NCBI GenBank assembly: GCA_902780025.1
Contig: CACZDV010000013.1
Span: 1-64,000 of the forward strand
Length of the DNA stretch: 64,000 nucleotides
Reading direction: 5' to 3'
Source of the DNA: an uncultured Prevotellaceae bacterium
GTDB lineage: Bacteria; Bacteroidota; Bacteroidia; Bacteroidales; Bacteroidaceae
Shown piece by piece: positions 51,153 to 60,214 of the stretch. A program made the position numbers and the translations under genes. Below the pieces are notes generated by a model that saw only the letters and a list, made by a program, of their open reading frames with translations, was not told the origin of the DNA and made no database searches. The first letter of the stretch is position 1. Each line of letters opens with the position of its first letter.

Positions 51153-54100
51153 ATGAACATCAGCAAGTTTTTTCTGTGCCTGCTGTGGTGGATGATTCCC
51201 ATTACAGCATTCTGTCAGACCAAGGAGCTGGACAGACTGGCTGACGATGCCGCCAAGGCAGCCAGAAAGGGGAACTTTGCTCTGACTGACAGCCTTTACG
51301 GAGAATACGTCAAACTGTTTCGTGAACAGGATCTCGAAAAGAATTTCCAATACTCCGAGATCCTGATTTATCTGGCTCAACGGGCTGCCCAGAAAGGACA
51401 TTCTGACGAAGCCATTGAGATACAGCAAGAGGTGGTTGAGGTACGTGAGACAGCTCCTGACTGCACTAACCTACAGGCGGCCACCGCCATTAGTGACCTG
51501 GCTTCGCTCTACGCCAGGAAGGGTGACTATGACAACGCCATTGAGACGGGACAGAAGGCCATGATGATGTTCCGCAAGAAAGTGGGTATTGACCATCACT
51601 ACTACAACATCGCGGTGGCTAACCAAGCCAGTTTCTATTCTGCCCGTGGTCATCAGGGCGACATTGAGTCCGCAGTAACGCTGGGTGAGGCTGCCGTGAA
51701 GAACATGAAGAAAAACACGCCCGAATATGCCGGAGCGCTTAACTCACTGGTGGTGTACTATTCACAAATCGGCGATAAGCTCAGCGCTCTCAAGATTGCC
51801 CAAGAAGCGCGTCTCGCGGCTAAAAAGTGGTTAAAAAGAGACGGAGGGCAATATGCCACAACGCTTAATAACCATGCCATTCAGTTGGCCAAGATCGGCA
51901 ACTATGAGACTGCCATTGCCTACGCCCGTGATGCTAAGGAGGCTTTCGAACAGGCAGGCAATACCAACACCCTATCCTATGGTAAACTGCTGAATAATAT
52001 GGCGATGTTCCTGAGCCACCAGCAGAACTATTTAGAGGCTTCCCAGCTGTTGGAGAAGGCCATGCCTATCATCGAAAAGGTAGTCGGCAAGAATCATCCC
52101 GACTACCTCCGTTGTATGAGTGACTTGTCTGCCGTCTATAAGGCTAACGGCGACCTGGCGAGAGCCGATGAACTGGCAAATGAGTCTAACAAGATGAGTA
52201 CTCTGTTGTTGTCCAGTGATAATGAGAAATTCGTGCGGTCACTGTCACGACAGGCGGCTGTCTTCGCCTCCAACGGCAACTACCTTAGGGCCATCGAGCA
52301 CGAGCAGAAAGCCTACAACTTCTTCAAGGAGCGAGACGATAAGGTCAGTATGGCACAGTCGTTAGGACATCTGGCTACCTATTTCGCCAATGATGGCCGT
52401 TTGTCGACAGCTTTCGAGACTGCCAAGTCATCGCTGGCCATCTTCAGCGAAATAGGGAAGAAGACCACTCACTATGCGCAGGCCCTGAACAACACGTCTA
52501 TCCTCTTTTTCAACGGAGAGCAGTATTCTGTTGCCACCGACTACGGAAGACAGGCCCGGGAGATGTATGAAGAGCTGGGCGACACCACGACGGCCATCTT
52601 TGCACGTATCCTGGCCAACAACGCCTTGTTCTGTTATGTCAACGACAGTCTGGAACAAGCTATCAGTACTGCCTGCAAGGCCCTGGAATTACAGAAGAAG
52701 GTGCTTGGCGAGGACCATCCTGACCATGTTCCCCTGCTCTATAACCTGGCCGTCTATTATAGCAAGGCGGGTGAAAAAGCGGCTGCCGAGCAGCAGTTCC
52801 AGGAAGCGTTGAAGCTGCAGTCGGACCTCATCCGCTCGGCTTTCCTTCACCTGACATCCCAGGAGCGTGAGAAGTTCTGGCAGAAGAAGAGCTATGTCTT
52901 CAAGTATGCTCCCATGCTGGCCTACCTCGACCCCGAGAACAAGGAGATGACAGCGATGGCCTACAACTCACTGCTATTCACGAAAGGCATCCTGCTGAAC
53001 TCCGACATCGACTTCCGCAGTCTGCTTAAGCAGTCGGGTAACAAGGAATTGATGGCCAAGTACAATCAGCTGGAGGTCCTGCAGCAGCAATTAGAGGGTT
53101 ACTATCGGCTGTCGGCCAGTCAGCGTGATGTTGATCTGAAGCAGATAAAGAATGAAATCTATCAGCTGGAACGTACCCTTGTCCGTGATTGTAAGGAGTA
53201 CGGCAGTTTTACCGAGAGCCTCAGTATTGATGCCGGTCAGATAAGCCAGCAGTTAGCTGATGACGAGGCGGCCATTGAGTTTGCCGACATCTATATCCGA
53301 GGACGTGGTACTACCTACCTCGCCTTTATCCTCAGGAAAGATCAGCCACAGCCGAAGCTCATCAGGCTCTTCAGCGATGACGAGCTACGTGACCTGAAAT
53401 ATGGGAAGATTGACTTGCTTGATGCCATCCAGACGCAATACGGTATTGACTCCGTGTACACTGACTGGCGGTTTGGTAAGTTGTTCTGGCAGCCGCTGAT
53501 AAAAGAGTTGGCAGGTGTCCGCCGCGTTTATTTCTCGCCTACCTCCCTGTTCTATCAGTTGGGTATTGAGTACCTGCCGTGTGATGCTGAGCATCGCATT
53601 GGCGACGTGTTCGAACTTTATCGTATTTCGTCCACCAAGCTGTTGGCTAAGCGCAATGCAGCTCCCGTTCCCGTGAAGTCGGCCACGGTTTATGGCGGTC
53701 TGAATTACGACATGGACTTGAGTCAACTGCAAGAACAGCACTCCCTGCAGCAGGCGGCTCATCCCGCCCCGCTGCTGGCTATGGCCTCCATTGACACCCG
53801 ACGGACGCTCGACTCGCTGTCATTACGCGGTAGTGTAGGCTATTTGCCTGGCACCTTGCATGAGGCAGAGAGCGTGGGTGAACAGCTGATGCAGAACGAC
53901 ATCGAGACCGATATGCGACTGGGAAATGAAGGTACCGAAGAGACATTCAAGTCGCTGAGCGGACGTTCGCAGTCCATCATCCATATTGCCACCCACGGCT
54001 TCTACTTCTCTGAAAGCGACCTCAAGCGGCGCAATCAGCGGCTTATCTTCCTGAACGAGCAGACGGAGAATATTGATAACCCGCTGAACTACTCGGGACT

Positions 54101-54497
54101 GTTGATGTCGGGAGCCAACTATGTGTTGAAGGGCGGCAAACTGCCTGACAAGCTGGAAGACGGTGTGCTTACTGCCAATGAGATAGCACAGACAGATCTG
54201 AGCAAGACAGACTTGGTTGTGCTGTCAGCCTGTCAGACAGGTGTTGGCGATATCCGCGAGGATGGTGTCTTCGGTATCCAGCGTGGTTTCAAGAAAGCTG
54301 GCGCCAAGTCTTTGCTCATGAGTCTGTGGAGTGTCAGCGATGAAGCTACCGACCTGATGATGACCAAGTTCTACGAGAATCTGATGGCAGGGAAGAGCAA
54401 GCTACAGGCCTTTGTGGCAGCTCAAGAAAGCTTGCGGAATGGCAAATATGCCGCCCCGTACTTCTGGGCATCCTTCATTTTATTAGACGGTTTTTAA
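51153..54497 (+). CDS. Secreted TPR-CHAT protein (caspase-like protease)
   Basis: 1114 residues from ATG 51153 with signal peptide MNISKFFLCLLWWMIPITAFCQ. About residues 25-600 are TPR repeats of the kinesin-light-chain/Sel1-like kind (for example YDNAIETGQKAMMMFRKKVG and YLEASQLLEKAMPIIEKVVGKNHPDYL). About 800-1114 is the CHAT domain: catalytic His in SQSIIHIATHGFYFSES and catalytic Cys in TDLVVLSACQTGVGDI, followed by GFKKAGAKSLLMSLWSVSDEAT and FWASFILLDG at the end. CHAT proteases are relatives of caspases and separase, mostly studied in the cytoplasm; this one should be exported. The longer frame from 51042 overlaps the FecR-like gene and is rejected as start. Confidence 0.92.
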   Translation: MNISKFFLCLLWWMIPITAFCQTKELDRLADDAAKAARKGNFALTDSLYGEYVKLFREQDLEKNFQYSEILIYLAQRAAQKGHSDEAIEIQQEVVEVRETAPDCTNLQAATAISDLASLYARKGDYDNAIETGQKAMMMFRKKVGIDHHYYNIAVANQASFYSARGHQGDIESAVTLGEAAVKNMKKNTPEYAGALNSLVVYYSQIGDKLSALKIAQEARLAAKKWLKRDGGQYATTLNNHAIQLAKIGNYETAIAYARDAKEAFEQAGNTNTLSYGKLLNNMAMFLSHQQNYLEASQLLEKAMPIIEKVVGKNHPDYLRCMSDLSAVYKANGDLARADELANESNKMSTLLLSSDNEKFVRSLSRQAAVFASNGNYLRAIEHEQKAYNFFKERDDKVSMAQSLGHLATYFANDGRLSTAFETAKSSLAIFSEIGKKTTHYAQALNNTSILFFNGEQYSVATDYGRQAREMYEELGDTTTAIFARILANNALFCYVNDSLEQAISTACKALELQKKVLGEDHPDHVPLLYNLAVYYSKAGEKAAAEQQFQEALKLQSDLIRSAFLHLTSQEREKFWQKKSYVFKYAPMLAYLDPENKEMTAMAYNSLLFTKGILLNSDIDFRSLLKQSGNKELMAKYNQLEVLQQQLEGYYRLSASQRDVDLKQIKNEIYQLERTLVRDCKEYGSFTESLSIDAGQISQQLADDEAAIEFADIYIRGRGTTYLAFILRKDQPQPKLIRLFSDDELRDLKYGKIDLLDAIQTQYGIDSVYTDWRFGKLFWQPLIKELAGVRRVYFSPTSLFYQLGIEYLPCDAEHRIGDVFELYRISSTKLLAKRNAAPVPVKSATVYGGLNYDMDLSQLQEQHSLQQAAHPAPLLAMASIDTRRTLDSLSLRGSVGYLPGTLHEAESVGEQLMQNDIETDMRLGNEGTEETFKSLSGRSQSIIHIATHGFYFSESDLKRRNQRLIFLNEQTENIDNPLNYSGLLMSGANYVLKGGKLPDKLEDGVLTANEIAQTDLSKTDLVVLSACQTGVGDIREDGVFGIQRGFKKAGAKSLLMSLWSVSDEATDLMMTKFYENLMAGKSKLQAFVAAQESLRNGKYAAPYFWASFILLDGF

Positions 54498-54514
54498 CTT
54501 TCTTTCCCTTTTTT

Positions 54515-54545
54515 CTTGTTATTTAAAGAAAAATCGTTATCTTTG
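54515..54545 (+). promoter_or_regulatory. Promoter of the OmpA family gene
   Basis: CTTG at 54515-54518 (one mismatch to TTTG) and TATCTTTG at 54538-54545, spacing 19 bp. It gives the OmpA gene its own transcription separate from the CHAT cassette. Confidence 0.65.
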
Positions 54546-54569
54546 CAAGCGAATTCCGAAACAATCTAA

Positions 54570-55718
54570 ATGAATATCATAAAAAAGAAGAAGATGAAGT
54601 ACAAGAATTTACTCCTTACGGCGACAATGGCATTGTTCGCGGTGAGCACTGTCACGGCGCAGGAAGACACCCGTGACCAGTTGAAATCTTATTCGTATGT
54701 AGAGGCTCAGGGCGGTGTGCAACTGACATCTACCGATGCCGACATGACCAAGCTGATCACGCCGACGGTAGCAGTCAGCTTCGGCCACTACTTCACCCCC
54801 GTCGTCGGTGCCCGCCTTCACGTCAACGCATGGCAGGCAAAGTCGGGCTTCTCAGATTTGGATCAGTTCTATAAGTGGAAGTACATCACTCCTTCTGCTG
54901 ACCTGCTGATCAACTTGACCAACCTGATGTCGCAGACTCCCAAACATCCCCTGAACATCATCCTTCTGGGTGGTATCGGTCTGAACTATGCCTGGGATAA
55001 CGATGAGCTGAAGGATCTGAACCTCTCAGCCGCAAGAACTCCGTTGGCATGGAAGGACGACAAGCTGAGTCACAACATCCGCGCTGGTCTGCGCCTGGAG
55101 ACGGACGTTACCAAGCCGTTGGGCCTCTCCTTTGAGGTCAACGCCAACTCTATCGACGACCGCTTCAATTCCAAGACCAACGATGCCGACGACTGGCAGT
55201 TCACAGCGATGCTGGGCATCAGCTATCGTTTCGGCAAGCGCTACCAGAAGCCTGCTCCTGTCCTGATACCTATCGTTCAGGAAGTGGTCGAGGACAACAG
55301 TGCCGACCTGGCTGAGGCTACCCCCGTTATCGTTGAGGAGAAGAAGCCCGAGCCTAAGGCTGTCGTGAAGACAGAGAACCTGCACGAGGAGATTTTCTAC
55401 GTTATCTGTAAGAGCGACCCCACAGAGGGTGGTCAGGCTCAATTGCAGCGTGTGGCTGACTTCATGAAGAAGTACAAGGATGCCAAGGTGCAGATTGTTG
55501 GTTATGCCGACCGTGGTACGGGTAATCCTCAGATTAACGTCATGTACGCTGAGCGCCGTGCTGCAGAGTGTAAGGATGCGCTGGTCAACAAGTATGGTTG
55601 CGACGCTGCCCGCATCGATATCGACTCTAAGGGCGACACCGTTCAGCCGTTCGCTGAGAACGACAAGAACCGTTGCGTCATCATCGACTCTAAGGCTCAG
55701 TATACAGTTTACGAGTAA
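54570..55718 (+). CDS. OmpA family outer membrane protein
   Basis: 382 residues, or 374 from a second ATG at 54594 that gives a cleaner signal peptide (KYKNLLLTATMALFAVSTVTAQ). The N-terminal part (about 35-225) has alternating strands of an 8-stranded beta barrel (PTVAVSFGHYFTPVVGARLHVNAW; FTAMLGISYRFGKRYQKPA). A Pro/Glu/Val linker follows, then the peptidoglycan-binding OmpA domain with VQIVGYADRGTGNPQINVMYAERRAAECKDAL and FAENDKNRCVII, whose Asp and Arg bind diaminopimelate. It anchors the outer membrane to the cell wall. Its 3' end overlaps that of the convergent methyltransferase gene by 29 bp. Confidence 0.93.
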   Translation: MNIIKKKKMKYKNLLLTATMALFAVSTVTAQEDTRDQLKSYSYVEAQGGVQLTSTDADMTKLITPTVAVSFGHYFTPVVGARLHVNAWQAKSGFSDLDQFYKWKYITPSADLLINLTNLMSQTPKHPLNIILLGGIGLNYAWDNDELKDLNLSAARTPLAWKDDKLSHNIRAGLRLETDVTKPLGLSFEVNANSIDDRFNSKTNDADDWQFTAMLGISYRFGKRYQKPAPVLIPIVQEVVEDNSADLAEATPVIVEEKKPEPKAVVKTENLHEEIFYVICKSDPTEGGQAQLQRVADFMKKYKDAKVQIVGYADRGTGNPQINVMYAERRAAECKDALVNKYGCDAARIDIDSKGDTVQPFAENDKNRCVIIDSKAQYTVYE

Positions 55719-56934
55719 TTAATAAGACGTGAGACTTATCCGCGAGGGTGGTAGCAAAGATATACGTGCTGCCACCCTCGCTCAGTTTTAGTCGTCGGCG
55801 AAGTTCGGCTACCGTCAGCGGGAAATTCCTGACAGCAATGTTGGCCTGCGTCATTCCTCCCAGCTTCTCCTTCAGTTCACGTTTGCCCATAGTACTCACA
55901 GACTCAATCGCAAATTCACGGCCAGGAAAGTCGTTGACGCGCACGTCTGAGACGAACAGGTGACTATTCTGGGCTATCTGACTGACGCCAAACTGTTGTG
56001 CAAGTGCATCGAAACAGCCTGCCTTCATGATGGATGCATTGGGCTCGTAGAGGTAATTAAACTCGTGGAGGGTGGAGCTTTTCTCGTGGAGGGTGGAGTG
56101 TGGAGTGTGGAGGGAGATTTGTGGAACAAACACGAAATACTGTTCACCCTCGCCAGTCAGGTTCACGCAATGAACATGTCTCACTCCACTCTCAACGTTC
56201 CTCGCTTCACGAAAACCTCTATCCGCCATCACTAAGAGCAGTTCCTTACACTCATTCTGAACAGAGACAATATGTATCTCACGTACATATTCCTCGCCAA
56301 GATCATGGACCGCCTTACGCCAATCGAGCATTGGCGATAGCTTCAGCAACACCCGCTCTGCCTTCGATAATAGCAAGTTGCGGAGAGTCAATACGTCGGG
56401 AGTACAGTCGCTGAGGGCATAGGTCCTTCCGCCGTGACTGTCGCGACGGGCAGGGTCTATATAAATAAGGTCTGCCTTGGGCATGTTGCGTAGGTACTCC
56501 TCCGCATCACCGCAGACCACCTCAGCCTGATGGATTCCTAACCGACGGAAGTTTTCGCGGGCAATGTCGCACAGCGGCTGCTGACGTTCCACATAGATAG
56601 CCTCTTCGAAGCTACGGGCCAAAAAAGAGAAGTCGACACCAAAGCCTCCGGTCAGGTCGACCATCCGCCGCCTTTCGCTCAGTTCTCGCATAATCGCAGC
56701 CTTATAATGTGCCGTCTGCTCACTCGAACACTGCTCCATCGACAGATGAGGCGGATAGATGATACCTTCCGTAGCCGCCCACGACGGCAACTTCCGTCGT
56801 GCCGTCTGTCGTCCTGCTATCTGGTCGAGGGCATATACCAGATTCACTTCGGGGTCTTTCAGTCCCCGAAGTGCCAGTTGACGCACATCGTCGTCAGCAT
56901 GTTCACGTATGAATTTCGCGGTTGCTTCGTTCAT
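55690..56934 (-). CDS. Class I SAM-dependent methyltransferase with THUMP-like domain
   Basis: 414 residues. Helical N-terminus (about 1-75), then a Rossmann methyltransferase: RRMVDLTGGFGVDFSFLAR (motif I), EAIYVERQQPLCDIARENFRRLG and KADLIYIDPARRDSHGGRTYAL (motif IV DPA). The C-terminal part (about 330-410) is the THUMP-like beta/alpha domain (REFAIESVSTMGKRELKEKLGG, NIAVRNFPLTVAELRRRLKL). Related Porphyromonas and Bacteroides proteins are predicted RNA methyltransferases. About residues 274-291 (SLHTPHSTLHEKSSTLHE) are encoded by a GTGGAGG-rich repeat (56062-56115) and look inserted. Its start overlaps the argS stop by one base (TAATG). Confidence 0.86.
   Translation of the reverse strand: MNEATAKFIREHADDDVRQLALRGLKDPEVNLVYALDQIAGRQTARRKLPSWAATEGIIYPPHLSMEQCSSEQTAHYKAAIMRELSERRRMVDLTGGFGVDFSFLARSFEEAIYVERQQPLCDIARENFRRLGIHQAEVVCGDAEEYLRNMPKADLIYIDPARRDSHGGRTYALSDCTPDVLTLRNLLLSKAERVLLKLSPMLDWRKAVHDLGEEYVREIHIVSVQNECKELLLVMADRGFREARNVESGVRHVHCVNLTGEGEQYFVFVPQISLHTPHSTLHEKSSTLHEFNYLYEPNASIMKAGCFDALAQQFGVSQIAQNSHLFVSDVRVNDFPGREFAIESVSTMGKRELKEKLGGMTQANIAVRNFPLTVAELRRRLKLSEGGSTYIFATTLADKSHVLLITRKLYTEP
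56062..56115. repeat. GTGGAGGGTGGAG-type tandem repeat inside the methyltransferase gene
   Basis: On the plus strand CTCGTGGAGGGTGGAG occurs twice and GTGGAGTGTGGAG follows, forming a short tandem array. In frame on the minus strand it gives repeated STLHE-like peptides. Confidence 0.75.
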
Positions 56935-58724
56935 TACATTCTCTCGGGCACCTCAATACCGAGGAGGCTCATGCCGCTCTTGATAATCTTGGCGACATTA
57001 CGGGCCAACACGAGGCGAACGGCGCGCTTGTCAGCATCGGGCTCGTTGAGAATGGAGTAATCGTGGTAGAACTGGTTGAAGACCTTCGTCAGTTCGTAGC
57101 AGTAGTTGGCGATGCCCGAGGGCGAGTAGTCCTTTCCTGCCTGCTCGACAGCAGCACCGAACTCATTCATCTTCTGAATAAGCTCGGTTTCCTTGTCATT
57201 CAGAGTAATCTGAGTGCTCAGAGTATTCTGATTATTCTGAGCATCCTGCGCCTTGCGCAGGATAGAGCGGATGCGGGCGTAGGTGTACTGGATGAAAGGA
57301 CCGGTATTGCCGTTGAAGTCGATACTTTCCTCGGGGTTGAAGAGCATGTTTTTACGTGCGTCGACCTTGAGGATGAAGTATTTCAGGGCGCCCATACCGA
57401 CGATGCGGGCAATCTCGCGGCGCTCCTCTTCGGTCATATCATCAAATTTACCTAGTTCCATCGATGTTTTGTAGGCATCTTCAACCATCAACGCCATCAG
57501 GTCGTCGGCATCGACGACGGTGCCCTCGCGGCTCTTCATCTTGCCGTTGGGCAGTTCCACCATACCGTAGGAGAAGTGCGTCAGCTCCTTACCCCACTTA
57601 AAGCCGAGGCGGTCGAGCAGGATGCTGAGCACCTGGAAGTGGTAGTTCTGCTCGTTGCCCACGACATAGATCATCTTGTCGATGGGGTAATCCTGGAAGC
57701 GCATCTCAGCGGTGCCGATATCCTGTGTCATGTAGACAGAGGTACCGTCGCTGCGCAACAACAGCTTCTGGTCGAGTCCCTCGTTGGTCAGGTCGGCCCA
57801 CACGGAGTTGTCCTCATGGCGTTCGAAGAGACCTTTAGCGAGTCCTTCCTCCACCTTGGCCTTACCCTTGAGGTAAGTTTGCGACTCGTAGTATATCTTG
57901 TCGAACGAGACGCCCATTTTCTTATAGGTTTCATCGAAGCCGGCATACACCCAGTTGTTCATCTTCTCCCAGAGGGCGCGCACTTCGGGGTCGTTGTTCT
58001 CCCACTTCACCAGCATCTCGTGAGCCTCCTTGATGAGCGGAGCTTCCTGCTTAGCTTTCTCTTCATCCATACCTTGAGCAACCAATTCCTTGATTTCCTC
58101 GCGGTAGTGCTTGTCGAAGGCTACGTAGTAGTCGCCGATGAGGTGGTCGCCCTTCTTGCCAGATGACTCGGGGGTCTCGCCGTTGCCGTATTTCAGCCAG
58201 GCGAGCATCGACTTGCAGATATGAATACCGCGGTCGTTGACAATATTCGTCTTGACGACCTTGTTGCCATTAGCCTCCATAATCTGAGCTAACGACCAAC
58301 CGAGCAGGTTGTTACGGACGTGGCCGAGGTGCAGTGGCTTGTTGGTGTTAGGCGATGAGTATTCAATCATGACGAGAGGAGAGTTCTCGTTAGCTGTCTT
58401 CGTGCCGAAGTGCTCATCTTGGTCAATAGCCTTCAGCAGTTCCAGCCAAGCACCGTCGCCGATGCTCAGATTCAGAAAACCCTTTACTACGTTGAACTTC
58501 TCAACGGCCGTGCAATTCTGCACGAGGTATTCGCCAATCTCCTGTGCCGTCTGCTCAGGACTCTTCTTAGCGGCCTTGACAAACGGAAAGACCACCAGCG
58601 TCAGGTTACCCTCAAACTCACTTCTTGTCTTCTGCAACTGCAACATCTTTTCAGTTGCATCCATACCGTAGAGTGCCTTCACGGCCTCGCCGGCAGCCTT
58701 GCTAATCAATGCTTCGATATTCAT
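56934..58724 (-). CDS. argS: Arginyl-tRNA synthetase
   Basis: 596 residues. The N-terminal Add1 domain (about 1-110) binds the tRNA elbow. Class I core: IEYSSPNTNKPLHLGHVRNNLLG (HIGH as HLGH) and LPNGKMKSREGTVVDADDL (KMSK as KMKS). The alpha-helical anticodon domain ends with VRLVLARNVAKIIKSGMSLLGIEVPERM, the usual ArgS terminus. About residues 494-509 (AQNNQNTLSTQITLND) are encoded by a low-complexity direct/inverted repeat (57200-57243) at the entry to the anticodon domain and look inserted. Promoter element TACCTTTG at 58751-58744. Divergent from the MATE gene. Confidence 0.95.
   Translation of the reverse strand: MNIEALISKAAGEAVKALYGMDATEKMLQLQKTRSEFEGNLTLVVFPFVKAAKKSPEQTAQEIGEYLVQNCTAVEKFNVVKGFLNLSIGDGAWLELLKAIDQDEHFGTKTANENSPLVMIEYSSPNTNKPLHLGHVRNNLLGWSLAQIMEANGNKVVKTNIVNDRGIHICKSMLAWLKYGNGETPESSGKKGDHLIGDYYVAFDKHYREEIKELVAQGMDEEKAKQEAPLIKEAHEMLVKWENNDPEVRALWEKMNNWVYAGFDETYKKMGVSFDKIYYESQTYLKGKAKVEEGLAKGLFERHEDNSVWADLTNEGLDQKLLLRSDGTSVYMTQDIGTAEMRFQDYPIDKMIYVVGNEQNYHFQVLSILLDRLGFKWGKELTHFSYGMVELPNGKMKSREGTVVDADDLMALMVEDAYKTSMELGKFDDMTEEERREIARIVGMGALKYFILKVDARKNMLFNPEESIDFNGNTGPFIQYTYARIRSILRKAQDAQNNQNTLSTQITLNDKETELIQKMNEFGAAVEQAGKDYSPSGIANYCYELTKVFNQFYHDYSILNEPDADKRAVRLVLARNVAKIIKSGMSLLGIEVPERM
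57200..57243. repeat. Low-complexity repeat-like insertion inside argS
   Basis: On the minus strand it has repeated CAGAATA/CAGATTA and CTCTGA units (CTCAGAATAATCAGAATACT), partly self-complementary. It is in frame and encodes an Asn/Gln/Thr-rich loop. Confidence 0.65.
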
Positions 58725-58805
58725 ATTCTTGGAATTTTGGGTGCAAAGGTACGAAAAAAGATTGAAGATTGAAGATTCAAGATTGAAGTTTTTATTTAAT
58801 TTTCG

Positions 58806-58813
58806 TAACTTTG
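58806..58813 (+). promoter_or_regulatory. -7 promoter element of the MATE gene
   Basis: TAACTTTG on the plus strand, with ATTG 20 bp upstream as -33. The ATG follows only 9 bases after it, so the mRNA should be almost leaderless. The TTG inside this box is an in-frame false start. Confidence 0.65.
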
Positions 58814-58822
58814 CATCCGAAA

Positions 58823-60130
58823 ATGAATTTTAGAGACCGTCAGATACTTAAAATTGCCGTACCCTCCATCGTGTCGAACATCACCGTTCCGCTGTTGGGG
58901 CTCATCGATGTAGCTATCGTCGGACACATGGGCAGCGCCGCCTACATCGGGGCGGTGGCCGTGGGGTCGATGATTTTCAACCTCGTCTACTGGCTCTTCG
59001 GATTCCTCAGGATGTCGACCAGCGGCATGACCGCCCAAGCCTATGGACGGCGCGACCTTGCAGCCGTCACAAGAATATTGGTTCGTTCGGCCGGCATCGC
59101 CCTGCTGACAGCCCTTGTACTGATTGTTCTTCAACTCCCGCTGAAGTGGCTGATGTTTTGGTTGATGGGGCCGACACCCGACGTGATTCCCTATGCCACC
59201 ACCTATTTTCATATTGTCATTTGGGGTGCTCCCGCCATGTTGGGGCTCTATTGTCTGTCGGGCTGGTTCATTGGGATGCAAAACACCCTTATTCCGATGT
59301 TCATCAGCATCATGCAGAACGTGGTCAATATTCTCGCCTCGCTGACGCTGGTTTATGGTGTCGGCATGAAGATAGAGGGCGTGGCCCTCGGCACCGTCAT
59401 TGCCCAGTATATAGGAATCATCGTGGCCTTGGGGTTGCTGGTGAAGTACTATTGGCGGCATCTCTCCTTTTGCCCTTCACGCTTTTTCTCCTTTAATCCT
59501 CTGCGCTCCTTCTCCTTTCATGGAAGCGTAAACCTTGACCTCTTCCTACGTACCGTCTGCCTTGTTGGCGTCAACCTGTTTTTCACTTCGGCAAGTGCCC
59601 GTCAGGGGGCGGTCATCCTGTCGGTGAATACGGTGATGCTGCAGTTGTTCCTGTTCTTCAGCTACTTCATGGACGGCTTTGCCTATGCTGGTGAGGCTTT
59701 GGGCGGGCGGTTCTATGGTGCCCTTAATGCAGATGCCTTCCGTGAGACGTTACGACGGCTTTTTAGATGGGCATTGGTGATGACTGCCATCTTCACCTTA
59801 TTATATATGGTAGGCGGTATGGATATCGTACGTCTGCTGACCGACGAGCAGCAAGTGCGAGAGACGGCTGAAAGATTCATCTGGTGGGTATGGCTGGTGC
59901 CTGCAGCGGGGGCTGCCGCCTTCATCTGGGACGGCATCTTCGTGGGCATCACCGCTAGTCGGGGAATGTTGATGGCCACCTTCCTGGCAACGCTGTCGTT
60001 TGCGGTCGTCTATCTGCTGACGAAGGATACTATGGGCAACAACGGGCTCTGGTTGGCACAAATCGTCTATCTCGCCATGCGAGGCATCTTGCAGACCGTC
60101 TGGTACGCAAAAAATAAGAAATTTACTTAA
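58823..60130 (+). CDS. MATE family efflux transporter
   Basis: 435 residues with 12 predicted membrane segments. The start MNFRDRQILKIAVPSIVSNITVPLLGLIDVAIVGHMGSAAYIGAVAVG is classic for the DinF-like branch of MATE cation/drug antiporters, with the conserved Asp of helix 1 and a second similar repeat half. The loop of about residues 214-235 (CPSRFFSFNPLRSFSFHG) is encoded by CTCCTT-rich DNA (59462-59525), possibly another repeat-derived segment. The transported compound is unknown. Confidence 0.9.
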   Translation: MNFRDRQILKIAVPSIVSNITVPLLGLIDVAIVGHMGSAAYIGAVAVGSMIFNLVYWLFGFLRMSTSGMTAQAYGRRDLAAVTRILVRSAGIALLTALVLIVLQLPLKWLMFWLMGPTPDVIPYATTYFHIVIWGAPAMLGLYCLSGWFIGMQNTLIPMFISIMQNVVNILASLTLVYGVGMKIEGVALGTVIAQYIGIIVALGLLVKYYWRHLSFCPSRFFSFNPLRSFSFHGSVNLDLFLRTVCLVGVNLFFTSASARQGAVILSVNTVMLQLFLFFSYFMDGFAYAGEALGGRFYGALNADAFRETLRRLFRWALVMTAIFTLLYMVGGMDIVRLLTDEQQVRETAERFIWWVWLVPAAGAAAFIWDGIFVGITASRGMLMATFLATLSFAVVYLLTKDTMGNNGLWLAQIVYLAMRGILQTVWYAKNKKFT

Positions 60131-60156
60131 AAAAAAGACTGTTTCACAGAAAGTTC

Positions 60157-60187
60157 TTTGTTTATTCCCGTTTTCTGCCTATCTTTG
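60157..60187 (+). promoter_or_regulatory. Promoter of the DUF2490 gene
   Basis: TTTG at 60157-60160 and TATCTTTG at 60180-60187, spacing 19 bp. Confidence 0.7.
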
Positions 60188-60214
60188 CACCCGAATAACC
60201 AAAACCAAGACAAA

